A stretch of 64,000 nt of DNA from positions 192,422 to 256,421 of the forward strand of contig NMRB01000697.1 of NCBI GenBank assembly GCA_002633025.1, in the 5' to 3' direction. The first letter of the stretch is position 1. Each line of letters begins with the position of its first letter. The notes beneath the pieces were generated by a model. The model saw nothing but the letters and a program-made list of their open reading frames with translations. It made no database searches and was not told where the DNA came from. The stretch is from Notospermus geniculatus. Its lineage: Eukaryota; Nemertea; Pilidiophora; Heteronemertea; Lineidae. The position numbers and the translations under genes are program-made. Shown here one piece after another: positions 1 through 44,469 of this stretch.

Positions 1-234
1 GTGTTAATGCCCGCTCCCCAATGCTATCTCACACCAGAATGATGTGCCGTGCTCATAGAAAGGAAGAAAGTGCGCTCACGGAAATACATTACATGACCAT
101 GCATATGACATGCAATATTTCAACAAATAACAGTATAGAATACGTGAAGAAAAGAATTTATTTCCAAATGTTGTTTGTACAGGCGTAGGAAATGAGGAAA
201 CTATGTTAAATTTACAAGGAATCTCCTTCGTAAG

Positions 235-401
235 CAGGTCCGGATCCAAGGGGGGCACACCCAGCCCGTGCCCCCTCTATTTTGTGGAAAATCTTGACCG
301 GGAAATTTCGAAATTTTGAAAAGATGTTAAATTTGACCGAGGTTTTCCACGATGTGCACTGGCTGTGCCCCCTCTTTCCCATGATTCTGGATCTGCCCCT
401 G
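235..401. mobile_element. hAT-like MITE
   Basis: Imperfect terminal inverted repeats: CAGGTCCGGATCCAAGGGGG at the left and the complement of CTGGATCTGCCCCTG at the right. The inner part is also palindromic (GTGCCCCCTC twice, inverted). The CAG...CTG ends fit short non-autonomous hAT elements. No perfect 8-bp target duplication remains. Confidence 0.55.
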
Positions 402-1788
402 ATAAGGAGAGGTTTAACTTCACAGTATCCGCTGAAGCAGAAACGTCATGCATCATATGGCCGCATGTTCAGGAATATGAGAATCTAATGGACACGGCAG
501 ACAGCATTGATATGCAGACCACATCCAGGAGGCAGAAATTGCATATTTGTACTAAGTGCAGAAACAGACACGTGTAGAAGTAAAATGTTTAAAGCACAAG
601 TAAAACATTTGGTGGAAATCACAGATGGGTGGTACGGTGAGTAAACTGATCTGAGTTAGAAATAGAAAATCACAAAAAAGTCTGATTATATACACATGTA
701 CCACTAAAATTCCCGAACTAACTGATAAACATACAACCACGGATAAAATCTAAGGGTTAACTACCCCTGTCTATTGCTATTTGTAGTGTAATTGCCTCAA
801 TACTGCACAATAGTGAGTTTTTGCAGTGGGTGAGTAGGCCTACAACAACATTCAGTGAGGATTTGTTTCATTGGCATCTCGTCTTGGGATGGGATGGGCC
901 GACTTACAACCTCTTTCCAAACTTCGAGGTGGACTCATCATCGCAGCAATACAAACTTCTGTCACAACATATCACCACAGGAATCACAGCTGTTTCATAT
1001 TTTGACATACATCCATTTGCACAAATAATGGTACATCGTCTTCAACATAATACTTTAATAATAGGCTAATATTTACATGCAAGGCAAGCAGATCTTTATC
1101 ACGATATCTCTCACTGATCAGTCTAATAAGCAAGCGGACATTCCTTTATCTTCAGAAGTTTCCTTCAAATTCCCAATAAAAACTGTACAAAATATCTCTC
1201 AATACCAATGTAAATCATAAAAAATTCAGAAAAAGTTTTAAATATGTACCGGCATATCCTTTGTAAAATGTGTTTCAACAGGTGGTAAATAAAGTTTGAT
1301 TTCTCAATAGGGAATCCATACTACATAGGATACCGGTACTTCCTAACTTTCTTGTTACCTTGTCTTGTCGACTGTAAACTGCCGAGCCCCAAAATGACCA
1401 AAAATTCTGAGGAATACTATTAGACAAAGTTGCACCTGTGATCGCCAATATCCATCTCCCCTCTCTTAACACACAAAATGACCCAAACTTCTGACCACAA
1501 CTCCCACGTTTTTCCTGAATTTTAGGAAGTTTTCACTCTCTGATTCCCAATTTCAAAGACAGTGAGAAATTGTAGTCAGAATTCATGAAATGCTAAGCCC
1601 TGAAGTACCACAGCTTTGCACTCCTGTTTGATGACGGTGCGAAATACAAAAATGAAGCCGAATGGCGCAGTCGCAATTCCACCCAAGAGCGCCAGTATTC
1701 ACCAAACAACACTACACTACACTACATGGTCCCTGACCACCTTGTTCTTGTTCTCTTTATATTTTCCCAGCAAGTTCATCAGTTCAGG
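402..1788. other. 3' flank of the ABCC gene, no coding signal
   Basis: AT-rich sequence downstream of the ABCC stop. It should include the 3' UTR, but I cannot fix the poly(A) site. The open frames here are short and show no similarity that I recognise. Confidence 0.5.
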
Positions 1789-20997
<19,209 letters not shown>

Positions 20998-21289
20998 GTC
21001 TGATGTTGGCTCTATTTCCCTTTTGCAAGACGGATTAGGACAATTAGAAAGTGGGATCAGGGGACATTTTCGGTGTTTCACCACCCGCGTCTATTCAACT
21101 TGTTTACTGACCTCTCGTTATTGGAGAGTTCTGCACACTCCACACAGAGCCATGCCCACGCTCCGTGCAAAAGGTCTTCTCTTCGCTGCATGGAGACTAC
21201 ACGTTTTTTGCGTAGTCATGCCGCAACAGCAAAAAAAATAGTCCATCCTCTTTCATCATTGTTTACAGATTAGCATCCTCTGAAGTCAT

Positions 21290-21545
21290 CTGGTGTCCTT
21301 TACTCCATTGCAAAGAATCTTGGTTTTTTAATCAACTGTTCATTTATTCTTGGAGGACCAAGAATTATTCCAAAAAATCCTAGTTTTTTACCTGAGTGGA
21401 AAAAACCTGTTTTTTTAAAAAGTTTCTTTTAAAAAACTTGTTTTTTCCAGATTGTGTTTTGAAGGAGCAAAAAACCAAGATTTTTTTCGAAAAGAAACCT
21501 AGTTTATTTTAAAAAAAACAGGTTTTAAAAAAACCCAGGTTTATT
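21290..21545. repeat. T/A-run low-complexity block with pairing arms
   Basis: Alternating CTTGGTTTTTTAA, AAAAAACCTG and TTTTAAAAAACTTG words that pair with each other. No protein or RNA gene signal. Confidence 0.45.
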
Positions 21546-21549
21546 TGAT

Positions 21550-21807
21550 TAAAAGAGCTCGACGTCCAAGTTGTAAACACTCACTCACTGGTTCTCTATC
21601 CACGCGACGCCTTCGGTGCTGCCACCTATTGTCGGTGATTTGTACTGACGTGAATATCGTGAGTGAGTTGCATTGGACCGGGCACCAGTCTAACAATCAT
21701 GGGGCGCTACTAGTGCTGCCACCTTCACGAAGGAATAAAACTAGTTTGCTGGCCACTGTTTGTAAACAAACCAGCTTGTTTACAACTTGGACGTCGAGCT
21801 CCTTTAA
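21550..21807. mobile_element. TIR element upstream of ABCC
   Basis: Left AGAGCTCGACGTCCAAGTTG and right CAACTTGGACGTCGAGCTCC are inverted, continuing through TAAAC/GTTTA. It sits about 0.55 kb upstream of the ABCC start codon. Confidence 0.75.
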
Positions 21808-21817
21808 ATGAACTGCG

Positions 21818-22268
21818 TCTTACTCCTGTGGAGGGAAAATATAAAGCTGCTTCCTCCGCCTGTTGAAGGAGAATATAAAACTGCTTTCTACTCCTGTGGA
21901 ATGAGAATATAAAACTGCTTCCTACTCCTGTAGAAGGACAATATAAAACTGCTTCCTACTCCTGTAGGACAATATAAAACTGCTTCCTACTGCTGTGGAA
22001 GAAGAATATAAAACTGTGTGGACAATATAAAATTGCTTCCTAGGCCTATTCCTGTGGGAGGAGAAACTGCTTCCTACTCCTGTGGAGGGACAATATAAAA
22101 CTGCTTCTTACTGCTGTGGAAGGACAATATCAAAGTGCTTCCTACTCCTGTGGAACTTGGAGGAATACTGACTCTCAGTTTAATTCCTCCAAGTGTGGAA
22201 GGACAATATAAAACTGCTGTGGAATGAGAATATAAAACTGCTTCCTACTCTTGTGGAAGGAGAATATA
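21818..22268. repeat. 34-bp minisatellite containing TATAAAA
   Basis: About 12 imperfect units, consensus CTTCCTACTCCTGTGGAAGG followed by ACAATATAAAACTG. Most units carry ATATAAAACTG. It lies 0.8-1.3 kb upstream of the ABCC start. Confidence 0.8.
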
Positions 22269-23088
22269 TGTCCGTGTTACAAGAGCCTGTTGTTGTAATG
22301 TTTATGCAGGGGGCAAGCATTGAGAACCTCTGATCAGCTCAGGATATCAGCCTGGGATGAGCTTTAAATGGAGATGATACTCTTGAACAAACTGGACTGA
22401 TCACTTTTATGTTTTGTTTTCATGTTATAGTTTATTTCCATATTTGCCACAACATACAAAATTGGTCAGTATAATCTATCGTATCCCAAACACCAGGTGC
22501 ATAAAAAGCGAGAAACATTGTTATGCTGAAGCAATTAACTTAAAACTAGATCTTGGCCTCAATTTTGAAATATGTCTTGATTTGGAATCTATGAATGATG
22601 CAGCACGATATGCCTGGAATGCAAATGAAGATTCTGATCTTATTTGTACACATACATGATGAAGTTTGCCTAACTAAAGACCTTAATTTAATATACCAAC
22701 AAGAGTTTCATGTGTATTTACAGAATTTTCTATATCTTATACATTTTCAGTATGTGTAGATGAGTAAGCATCCCTTTTAAAGGTATCACACCAGAAATAC
22801 ACAATATTGTACGCATAAAAAAAATCACACAAGGCCCTTGTTTTTTAAGTGTTAATTATAAGTAATGACTTTTCACATATTCTTTGTACAAAATTCCAGG
22901 TGACTCATTGATATACATACAAGAGTCTTGTTTGTGGAAACATTATTCTTGTTTATGCATCATTTTGGGATTTATGTGTATATACAAGATTCCTGTCCGC
23001 ATCAAGTCTTGTTTATAGATCCATACAAGATTTTGATTCACATTCTAAGTAGACTCCTGTTTGTATAAATAAGATTCTTGTCACTGTG

Positions 23089-23292
23089 TAGAGGCCTTGC
23101 AATGACGTCATCCTGGCGGCCATGCTGGAGGGCACAGGCCTTGACAGGGCGCAGAGGTGTGACGTGACATGCGTGAAGTGCGCCACGCGTGTTTGATGTA
23201 ACGTCATTGGGACATGCACGGCTCATTTCGCTGCGCCTCTGCAGCATGTGCCCCCAGCATGGTGGCTTGTGACGTCATTTGCAAGGCCTCTA
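23089..23292. mobile_element. MITE with TAGAGGCCTTGCAA ends
   Basis: TAGAGGCCTTGCAATGACGT pairs with ACGTCATTTGCAAGGCCTCTA, then GGCCATGCTGG pairs with CCAGCATGGTGG. The interior is GC-rich with several CG words. Confidence 0.75.
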
Positions 23293-24128
23293 TAGGCCTA
23301 AAAGAAACTTGTCTGGCTCAAGCTCTGGTATCACTCATGTACATGGATGTACCGGTAGGTATATGTCACCATGAATAACGCATACAAGATTCTTGCTTTT
23401 ACCTACCTGGTATACAGGATTTTTTTCCATATATTCTCACTTCAATAGGATGGATCCCCAATCAAGAATTGCTATAACAAACTGCACTCTACTAGCCTAC
23501 CGGTACTTAGCAAACAGGGAACTACTTGAAGAACCAGTTGACTGGCATATCCATTCAAGATTCACTGAGCCAAGAGTTAAAGTGTAAGCAATACATTTTA
23601 TAAAAGCTTGCCATAAGCAGGCATACTGGTATTTTCATATCAGTAACATAAAGATGAATCCAACTAATCTAGGAGAGCCTGTTCTTTACCAGGTACTTTT
23701 TTGACTATACATAAAATTGTTAAATTAAACATGCAAATTTTATATTAAATCTCCATATTTTTGTGTCTTTCACTATTTCACATCACAATTCGAGATGGCC
23801 TGGGTCAGTATCTGCAGTAATAGCCCATGTACATATTGATGATGTGCACATGGTCTAATTCATGATCTAGCCTGTGCACAATACACTTATACACACTTGG
23901 TCTATTCCATCCGACCGAAGAATATTTCAACTATATACACATTTATGCAAAATACACACATTCACTCTTCAGTATGAGAACGTCCTAGGACGCCATCAAA
24001 ATATCAATATCACCCGACAAAAGGATGAAGTAAAATTCTGCAATGCTCACATCAATGTTCCTACGATCTTAGCAAAAAATGTCTGAACTTTATCAACACA
24101 CTACATGGCTGGATTAGACAGCAACTTT

Positions 24129-24235
24129 CATCCTCCCATACCAGGGCTTTGGTCTCACTCCTCTTCATACACTTGCACAAAGTCTGTGTGAGTGGATGAA
24201 GAGGAGCGAGGCAAAAACCCTGCTGTGGGAGGATG
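24129..24235. mobile_element. Foldback MITE, CATCCTCCCA family, copy 1
   Basis: CATCCTCCCATACCAGGGCT pairs with CCCTGCTGTGGGAGGATG, and TCTCACTCCTCTTCAT pairs with ATGAAGAGGAGCGAGG. Other copies: 42897-42994, 52250-52352, 54633-54725. Confidence 0.75.
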
Positions 24236-24648
24236 TCATCTTCGGTTTAGACATTCACACCTTGAGTTGACACAGGATATGGAACATTGAACATCCTCCA
24301 AACATACCCGGTAATTCTACATCACTAATTTTGAAATTCTACGAATAAATTAGTTCTTACAATAAATAACTGAAGAATAAAACAGTTGAGTGTGAAACCT
24401 ATCAAACATTTGGAACAAACTAGGAAGAAAGTTAACTAAGAAGAAATAGAACTTTGGGCAGTGAAAAGACTATTTTCACCTGCTATTTTGTGTGACACAA
24501 CACAGTTTTTCACTTATGTTGCAACTATGTACATGATGTCTGCGTGACACGGTTCTCCTCATACGAATCACAGAACTTATTTTTACAATAAAGACTTATT
24601 ACACCCGGGAAGGTTATACCTGAAACTTGGCGAATAGGGCTAATAATG

Positions 24649-25023
24649 TTACGACTTCAGCCCTTGTGCACAAATACTGTATGCATCATGCGATGTTTCT
24701 GTAACCACTTCCATCCTCTGGTGGGCATCCTTCTGAGATATCCACATGACAGATGGACCGCTTCCTTTGTGGGCAAGTAACAGTGCCTCATCATCGGAAA
24801 TGAGTGACGACTTGATGACACTTTCGGTGTCAACTAGCATTGTGCACAACATAGATTTGATGAGTGACACGTTATCCAAATCACTAACATGAAAGTAGAA
24901 GGCAATATCTTCGTTTCTGTGTCTGTTGAAGAGCTGTTCAAAACAATGCTTCGTATCAGTTGTACAGGAAATACGGGGCCAGATATGGGTCTGATCACTC
25001 CGTCTTGGTGCTTCTGTGGTTGC
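24649..25023 (-). other. Unassigned open frame in the neurobeachin 3' flank
   Basis: 124 open codons ending LKS-stop, beginning just after an in-frame TGA at 25024-25026 and lacking an early ATG (first Met is well inside, near MLCTMLVD). The peptide (e.g. HCFEQLFNRHRNEDIAFYF, KDAHQRMEVVTETSHDAYSI) looks protein-like but matches nothing I recognise. It starts about 80 bp after the neurobeachin stop, so it is probably 3' UTR; an alternative last exon or a lost gene fragment is possible. Confidence 0.2.
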
Positions 25024-25105
25024 TCAAGGTTCTGATATGTATTCATCTTTGGGATCTCTGCAGTATTCATCCGTGATGAGGAACGTTAGTTCTCCACGAG
25101 TAGTG

Positions 25106-36832
<11,727 letters not shown>

Positions 36833-37057
36833 CTGGAATGACAAGAAGGAAGAAGCTATTGATCGCATCTGGCACAACAGTCTGGTAGTCTGGCAGTCTG
36901 GTAGTCTGGTAGTTTCCTGGTGTGAGTTCAGCATGAAGCTGGAATGAAAGCGAAATGTGAAAAAGAAAAGACTGTTTCCATTGCTTGACAGACTTCCTTG
37001 ATATTACCTCCTGCATGCATTTATCACGCTTCCATTCAACTCAACATCACACTATCA

Positions 37058-37480
37058 TAGACTGAAACTGAATGTGTTAACCATTCTTCCATTCAACTTC
37101 AACAGACTCAGACTATTGTAGACTGAATGTGTTAACCATTCTTCCATTCAACTTCAACAGACTCAGACTATTGTAGACTGAATGTGTTAACCATTCTTCC
37201 ATTCAACTTCAACAGACTCAGACTATTGTAGACTGAATGTGTTAACCATTCTTCCATTCAACTTCAACAGACTCAGACTATTCTAGACTGAATGTGTTAA
37301 CCATTCTTCCATTCAACTTCAACAGACTCAGACTATTCTAGACTGAATGTGTTAACCATTCTTCCATTCAACTTCAACAGACTCAGACTATTGTAGACTG
37401 AATGTGTTAACCATTCTTCCATTCAACTTCAACTGACGCAGACTATTGCAGACTGAAAGTGGTAAACCATCCTTCGATTC
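37058..37480. repeat. 55-bp minisatellite
   Basis: About seven units, consensus GACTGAATGTGTTAACCATT followed by CTTCCATTCAACTTCAACAG and ACTCAGACTATTGTA. Middle units are almost identical; outer ones have diverged. Confidence 0.85.
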
Positions 37481-40400
37481 AACTCAACTCAGATGACTGT
37501 CAACCATCACAGACAATGATAATGAAACCCAAAGGGTTAATAACATGATAGTCTCTATGTAGCCAACATGTCATCTGAGAGTATATGTTGAGAATAATCA
37601 GTATGCACAGTCCAAACTCTACACCAGAAACGCCAGCCTGCCATGTCCAATCACCATCCAAAGATTATGCGGCCAGAAATGTATAATATATTCAACCCAG
37701 CCACCATGAGAGAGGATCATGAATAAAATATCATATCAGGCTGTTCCCTGGTTATGATGTGGATGTGTGTGGTTGGGAAAACGCCAATACCAATACAGCA
37801 GAGCAGGGAAGCATGTTTGGGGCAGGAAAATGGTAAACGATTTCGCCGTGATCCCTCTCACTCAGCGTAGTAAGAAAATCATTGCAATGAGATATGATAA
37901 AACCTTCGCTATTCCCACTTTAGATTCAACCTATCCGCAGACAAAACCATAAATTATGCTCTCCCTTCACACCAACTTCATGTCCACGTAGGTGACAGTC
38001 GGCTTGATAAAAGAAAGGACCGCAGGATAGGCCTATTTTATAGCGGCGGCGTAGGCCTCCCTGTCTTCGTCAAGAAGACACACTGAAATGGTGGTGGTTG
38101 TCCGGGTGAAAAGACCCAAATGATCCCTTCGAATCATTGGACTGCTAGTTAAACTCAACATTTTTTAATGAAAATGTTCGTAGAAACTATGAAATCAGTG
38201 ACGATGTGCAAGATGATAGGCAAAGGTATGTGTGTACCCAGGACGCTGACCTGTGCCTCTGTGCCGTCGTGGTTGCAGTGCCGTCACAGTGGTAGGCCTA
38301 TCCCCTACCCTTGTCGGATCGACGGCATCCAAGTCACACAAAATGTTAAATTATGTAATGTATGTATCATTTATGTTCAGGCACGAGCAGTGACGGTAAT
38401 ACGAGATGACAGCGGTGTAATTTCCAACTGATGAAGATGCGGTTGCAGGACTATCTAGAGGCGGATGTGGAGCATCACGTCAGCGTGTCGGGCTCCTTTT
38501 TCGTGGGAAAATTTCAAGCGCGAATTAACCACTTGCACGGAGCCGTTTCCTCATCATATACCATCGATGGGCGGGAAACCTTGAGTCCAGGTTGGTCACG
38601 TTTGCGAATCAAGCGGAAAGCTGGTTGTTCTGTTCAAGGGGTGGCCAAATGGAACCGATGATGACCTCGTTAATATCTTTGTTTTAAATCTTGTGAGCAT
38701 GGACCCATCAAAATTAGATTTCAAATTTGGCGTTGATTGCATTTGAAAGACAAATCTTTCCGCGCGGCAATCGAATTTAATTTCGATAAAATCCCGACAA
38801 GATGGGACAATAGGGCAAAAGATGGTAACATCATTTGAGGACACTATTTAACACACGTGGGTCAGGGAATTCAATTGGTAATGCCAGTTTGTTGGTAAGG
38901 GTCACTGCACCCAGCACGTGGAGGTGTACCAACACCAGATGACTGGGAGGGGCGCGGCAGACGACCCTTGAATCCTTGGTGCAGACGACGGTCGTGGCGG
39001 TCTCTCGGAAGCACGCCGGCAGCAGAAGTACCACGCCACGGGTCGGTGAACATCGAAAGACAATTTGTGTTCGGTGGTCTGGAAGTGTGCAGTGACTGCA
39101 GTCGAAATATCATCTGCTGCTTGGCTTGTTTCATTACATTGTCCTCTGGGGTAGTTTTCTGGCAATTGATGGGATTTATAGTTGCGGTCGATGAGCATTC
39201 GCAAGCTAATCCATCTCACAGCTTCAAAAAGAAGATTTCAAAGCTGTTCGGCTCGGTGCACAGATATGGTAAAGTATCAATGCACAGACCTCCTTTTGTT
39301 TTGTTTTGTTTTGTATAAAACAACACTTCTGAAGTCATCGGAGGCAAAACGAACAACAACTACCAAGTGACGTAGTTTTAGTTCTTGACGACTTAATTGG
39401 TTGCTCATTTTCGACAGTGCACGACTGTAGTTAATGAATACCAAATATAATGTAGTCATGGGTTCTAGCATCGGTAGAGTGCGAGAAGGGGCCGAATTTC
39501 ATACGAGTGCGGCCGATGTCCATTGACCGGAGGCACGAGCCGGACTTCCATTCCGGGGCCACATCACCACTAGAGATGAAAGCCATGCGCCGCTGATCGT
39601 CACGTCGCTCGAGTCTCATCCGTTCACAAGTCACTGACTCAGAAAATGAGCCGCTTCATAATGAATGAGTGGATGAATCTGTAATCATCTTCTCATAAAG
39701 GACGAGGAGATGGGAGATATTTGTTCCACTCTGAGAGCACAACAAATGAGCGAATTGGCCCGTATCGCCTCGACCAAAAACAATGAAGATATATTGAACA
39801 TCGAGACTGTAACTGCCAGCGTCACGTTTGGGACGTCGAAACCATCGTGGTATGGCCTTGAATTCTGGTGTTACACCATCTGTTGGTGCAATTTTTCATA
39901 CGATTTTTTTGAAAATCAGATTCAGGGCCTGCAGGCCAAGATACCCATATGTAACCCCTTACTAAGCGCATTCAGAAAACTTATGATTTGACCGTGTAAG
40001 GCGGGCTTTAGGCAGGTATCGTTGATAAGCAAAACGCATCCGAAGCAGACCCGAGCCTGACGTTTGACGTCATGGATTGACGTCAGCCAATCCCATGAAT
40101 CCCCAAAACTCGTGAAATCTCGCGGGACTAGATTACATCCGAGGCTGCATCGTGACGGCACGAACCATCCCGATGTTGTTCATCATTGGCAGACAATGGC
40201 AAGTGTGAAGTCGTGGCTTTGATACTCCATTGTTTCTCGGACACTCATTTGTCCATCTGGCGCCTAGAAACTTGTCAACGAATCCTTGGATTATCCAGAT
40301 GTCCTTATAGTCCCATCCAAAGGTGATCAGCAAATTGGTCAACTTCCACCCTAAGTTGACCGGCAAGAAGTACAGTCGGTGTGTCAAAATCTACGGGTTG

Positions 40401-41693
40401 AGAGAAGACGCGGCGGTAATAGTCTCTGGGGGTATCGGGTGTTACTTAATAACCGCCTGATAGTTCACCACGGATGTCATATAATCATGTGACACGTAAG
40501 CTGATGGGAGTCGCCGGGGGTGCCGCGCCGTTAGGGAGTATCGGGTGTTTGTCCTCCGGTTGTCACAACTGCTCGATTCAGTTTGCGGTGTTGGCGTTCA
40601 CGCCTCTGCAGCAGTAGGGGCCAGTTCGAGTTGGCAAGAAGATTTTGCATGGTATTTCTGGAGCAAAACATACTTTTTGATATGTTGATAAACAATGTCA
40701 AACATTGCCAAAACAGCCTGCGACCCGACTCGTTCATACATGTAATCTCATCAGTCAGTCGCTCCACTACAAAGCACGAAGCCAATGTAACCGTTTTTGT
40801 CGCCAAACCACGAAAGCTGGCGTCGATCCCTAAGGAATCTTGCTATGGCTTTATCTCCTCTAGTAATATCATCATTCTGCCGCATTTCACCGGCCAGATC
40901 AATAAGCTTCTGAGACGTCACAACGCATCAGGCCCCAATCTGTTAGAGAGGCGAAGTAGTGAGACTGGCTCCTCCCTCGTCATTGGCGAGCTTACCCGAT
41001 GGAGATCATGGAACTGGTACTTTCGTTGTAGAGCAGAGCAGTTGACGACTGAGTAGGTTCAGCTGGCCTCAGCACTTCATGCGATCTCCAGGTTTTCAAT
41101 CAACCGAGGTGAAAAAGGGGACGTCAGAACCAAACTTCCCCAAGCAAGGCAACTCCCAAATCTCGGCAAACATCGTTTCGCAAGCAATGTCGAAGAAATA
41201 TCCAATGTTTTACGAAGTACATGTAAATGACCATGTCAGTCAAATTCGCGACGTGAGGTACATGTAAACGTCAAATTTGTCAATTAGAAAGCCTAACAAG
41301 CTAATGATCAAAAGTCATCCACCAGTCGCTACCTCCTGTTCTTTTGTGTTTTTTTTATTATTATGCGGCCCTTCACAACTTTAATACCCTTGAAGTATGA
41401 AAACACAGGTTTGTGTACCATTAGTACCGCTTATGTGATTAGCGTTTTTGATCCCTTTGGCGGAAGGGCCTAAATTAAAGTCTTCTGTCGCCAGTTTAAG
41501 ACCGACTTTATTGTGACCTGTCTGTAGGGGTCCTTATAACCCTTCCCTTGGCCAATTGGAAAGTATACCATGACGTACCCCTATTGTCACTATAAATGAA
41601 GTTAAATAGAAAAGTAGCTTGGGCCGATGGCGTCCTTTTTTTACCAAAGCTACAGGTATTTGCTTGTGTTGGACATAATGAATACCCCGATAA

Positions 41694-41945
41694 CAGGCAC
41701 GGATCCAGGGTTGACAGAAAGGAGGGGCGGAGCTCGACAGAGGTGGCAGACAACGAAAGCCGGAAGCCCACTCCCCCAGAAAAAATTGACAATTTAAGTG
41801 CTTTTAGATGCATTTTCCTGGCATCTGAGAGCAAAATGCTCGAATTTTTTAATGTGATTGAATTTTTCTTGCTAAAAAAAATCATTGCTTTTCCAAAAAT
41901 AGGGGGGGCGTACGTCCCTTCCGCCCCCCTCTGGATCCGTGCCTG
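41694..41945. mobile_element. hAT-like MITE (CAGGCACGGATCCAG ends)
   Basis: Perfect inverted ends CAGGCACGGATCCAG and CTGGATCCGTGCCTG, with GATAA on both outer sides. Related to the element at 235-401 in its GGATCC core and G-rich shoulders. Confidence 0.75.
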
Positions 41946-42896
41946 GATAATGTGGCATTACGTTTGTAACAAAAGGCAAGAGAAAGATTTCTTTTAAGAT
42001 AAATCTTATAGGTATTTTCACGGGGCATTGACGCGGGAAAAACAACGAAAATGGTTTCAGGGGAACGGTTCAAAGCGAAGCGTGTTTTACTGATTGTGGG
42101 CATGTGCGGGCAGGAGCGCTCTTTTTGAAGTGATTAGGATTTCCGAAGCCAAGTGGCGTATAATGTAAATACTTTTATTAGCACTCCTTTGATGTTTATA
42201 TGTGCTCATTTTGGCTAATCAGGATCGAAATTTTACCCCCATAGCAAGCCCCCACCCCATAGGCTCATATTTGGAATACAATTTGCTTATGCAAAAGACA
42301 GCACCAGAAGTTCTATCTAGTACTACATGGTTTCGTTTCTTGGTTTCTGATTTCGTTCCGTTTCTTATTTTACAAATTCCCGTACTACATGTGTACATGT
42401 ACATCTAAAATGTGGTACATGTACCTCATTGGTTGGTCATGGTAGTGACGCTCAGAAATTACGAAATTGCGTTCTCATTGGCTGACGAAACATGACGCAA
42501 ACGCATCTACTGAGTTTGTCCGCAGGTCGGAAACCAAAAGCTATCGAATTCAAAAGTGTTGCGTTTTCTGGTTAAAAAGAGAGAGTTTTTGCGGCCGAAC
42601 TTCACATGATTCATGCCATGAACCGTAATGTTTGATATACGACACGAGACGACCGACATTTATTGACCTGGAGTCTGACATATCAAAATCCTGACGAACT
42701 TATTAGATTATCTGACGGAGACCCATTTTCTACTCAATGATAAGATACAGAGCCCCGGGAACAATGGACCATACGCGCCCAGGAATCATTGAATAATGGA
42801 CGGGCAAATGGAATTATAGCCTTGATGCTTTGGCGGTTGATAGTGTATCTGAAGAGGACTCGTTTTCTAGCTCCTAAAGCACGTTGATGAACATCC

Positions 42897-42994
42897 TGAG
42901 AATATCAGGCGGTTCTACTACTGCTCGCTCCCTTCGTCACCGCGCGTGAGCGGATGAAGAGGAGCGAGGTAAAAACCCCTGCTGTGGGAGGATG
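42897..42994. mobile_element. Foldback MITE, CATCCTCCCA family, copy 2
   Basis: The right half GGATGAAGAGGAGCGAGGTA and CCCCTGCTGTGGGAGGATG matches the family; the left half is diverged. Confidence 0.6.
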
Positions 42995-44469
42995 GTTGAT
43001 GAATCGGGTTACGATCATTTTGTCACAAGTGCGAGGAGGCAGGGGCGGTTGTAAAGACCCTGGGGGCGAGGATGAATACTCTCGGACCAGTGCCTCACTG
43101 ACCGTGTTCAAGGGGAAAACACCTGTTTTGAGGCTGTTAGCACTGAATATGAAGCGACTGTTGATAACACACCGCAAGTAAATAGGCCTAATCAAATTAG
43201 AACGCATAGGCCCAGTTCTTTTCTTCCTTTTTGAACTTCGACATCACGTTTTTTCTCGACATTTCATATTTTGACGGCTGCTTTTCAATTCTCATCGACA
43301 TGTCATGAAATTAGCCTCCTTATGGATAAATAAATGTACATACATTTTCCTAATTAAAAAAACAACAACTATCAAATCGACGGATGGCGTCACCGCAATG
43401 AGAATACTGAGGTATGGATGATATATGATGATAGTGCAGTCCCTGTATGGAATAATAAATGCGATTACCATTGCTAACCGAAGATCGCTCCCCACGGACC
43501 CCGCACCAGCGTGACTGCAAGTTAATTTGGTTTTTGCGAGCTGCTATCGTTCCACTTGTCAGTTTCGATGTATTGAGAGGGAGAGTGCATCCGAGGGGCT
43601 ATTCCTCGGGGAGGAGTTGAATCATGGTAGGGATGGGTGTCAATGCTCGTATACCAGTATCCACACTTACTACAGTGTAGAGCCTACATGGTTTGCAAAT
43701 GTGAGGGACGTCGACCTGCTGTCGACATCCAGAGAAAGTCAGGCCTTTACGGTCGCTCAGGCCTCCAATATCAGTGACAAGCACGACAGGAGTAGCATTT
43801 GGGTTGACCTTGATGATTCAGGATGGGTATACGACATAGTATCAGTCTGGCCTAGTTGCTACCACTGGGTATGCTTGGGTTGGACAGGAAACCAGTTAAT
43901 GGTATTGGTTTCAGGTGCTGCCGCCAGGGGAAGGGTACTAAAGCATGAACTGGGACCACTTGACACTGAGGCCAACAGTATATCCGTGCATGTATGCAAC
44001 AGACATGAGGGTGGCTCAGTACGAGTGGGGAACGCCACGCTGGATCTCCTCCATAGTTCGGACTGCTGCAAGCAACGACAGAATGGTGTCCTGTCGTTAC
44101 CAGAGGGGTTCGTCGCTCAGGTGTGTCTTCGTTGGGAATGCCACGACTAACCCTCCAAAATGTAGGCTATTTGGGATTTCGGATGCCAGCGCTCTGCCAC
44201 TGGCACTGCAACCACAGAGTCACCAAGGCGATCCTCGGTTCCTTGATCTCTGCTCGGGGGAAATCCCTGGATAACGATTACATGATGATTATCCTGCGAT
44301 GCTAACTCAAGAATGACGAGGGATGTATCATTTTCAGGTTCAGTGCGTCACCAAAGCGAGATTATTCCCGAAGTTATCCGATTGGAAGACTGAACAGGCT
44401 TCATAATCATCCGCCTATCGGTGCCGAGGCTAATACATCATTAAACGAGCTACTTTTACTGCTGAAAAA

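Larger units (their letters stand above)
22270..24640. other. Spacer between the neurobeachin 3' end and ABCC
   Basis: AT-rich, no convincing coding sequence. It contains repeated TACAAGATTCTTG-like words around 22900-23400 and the MITEs listed separately. Confidence 0.5.

Noticed and set aside
39431-39634. Minus-strand frame containing a DVAPEWKSGS-like peptide, considered as a missing neurobeachin exon
   Set aside because: No similarity to the PH region that should come next, and no consistent splice phase with exon 36715-36832.
40583-41056. 157-codon open frame on the plus strand
   Set aside because: No recognisable motif or composition; likely chance within the intron.
43527-44150. 207-codon open frame on the plus strand
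   Set aside because: It begins at TTG, resembles no family I know, has no splice or Kozak support, and a frame of this length is expected about once by chance in 64 kb searched in six frames.
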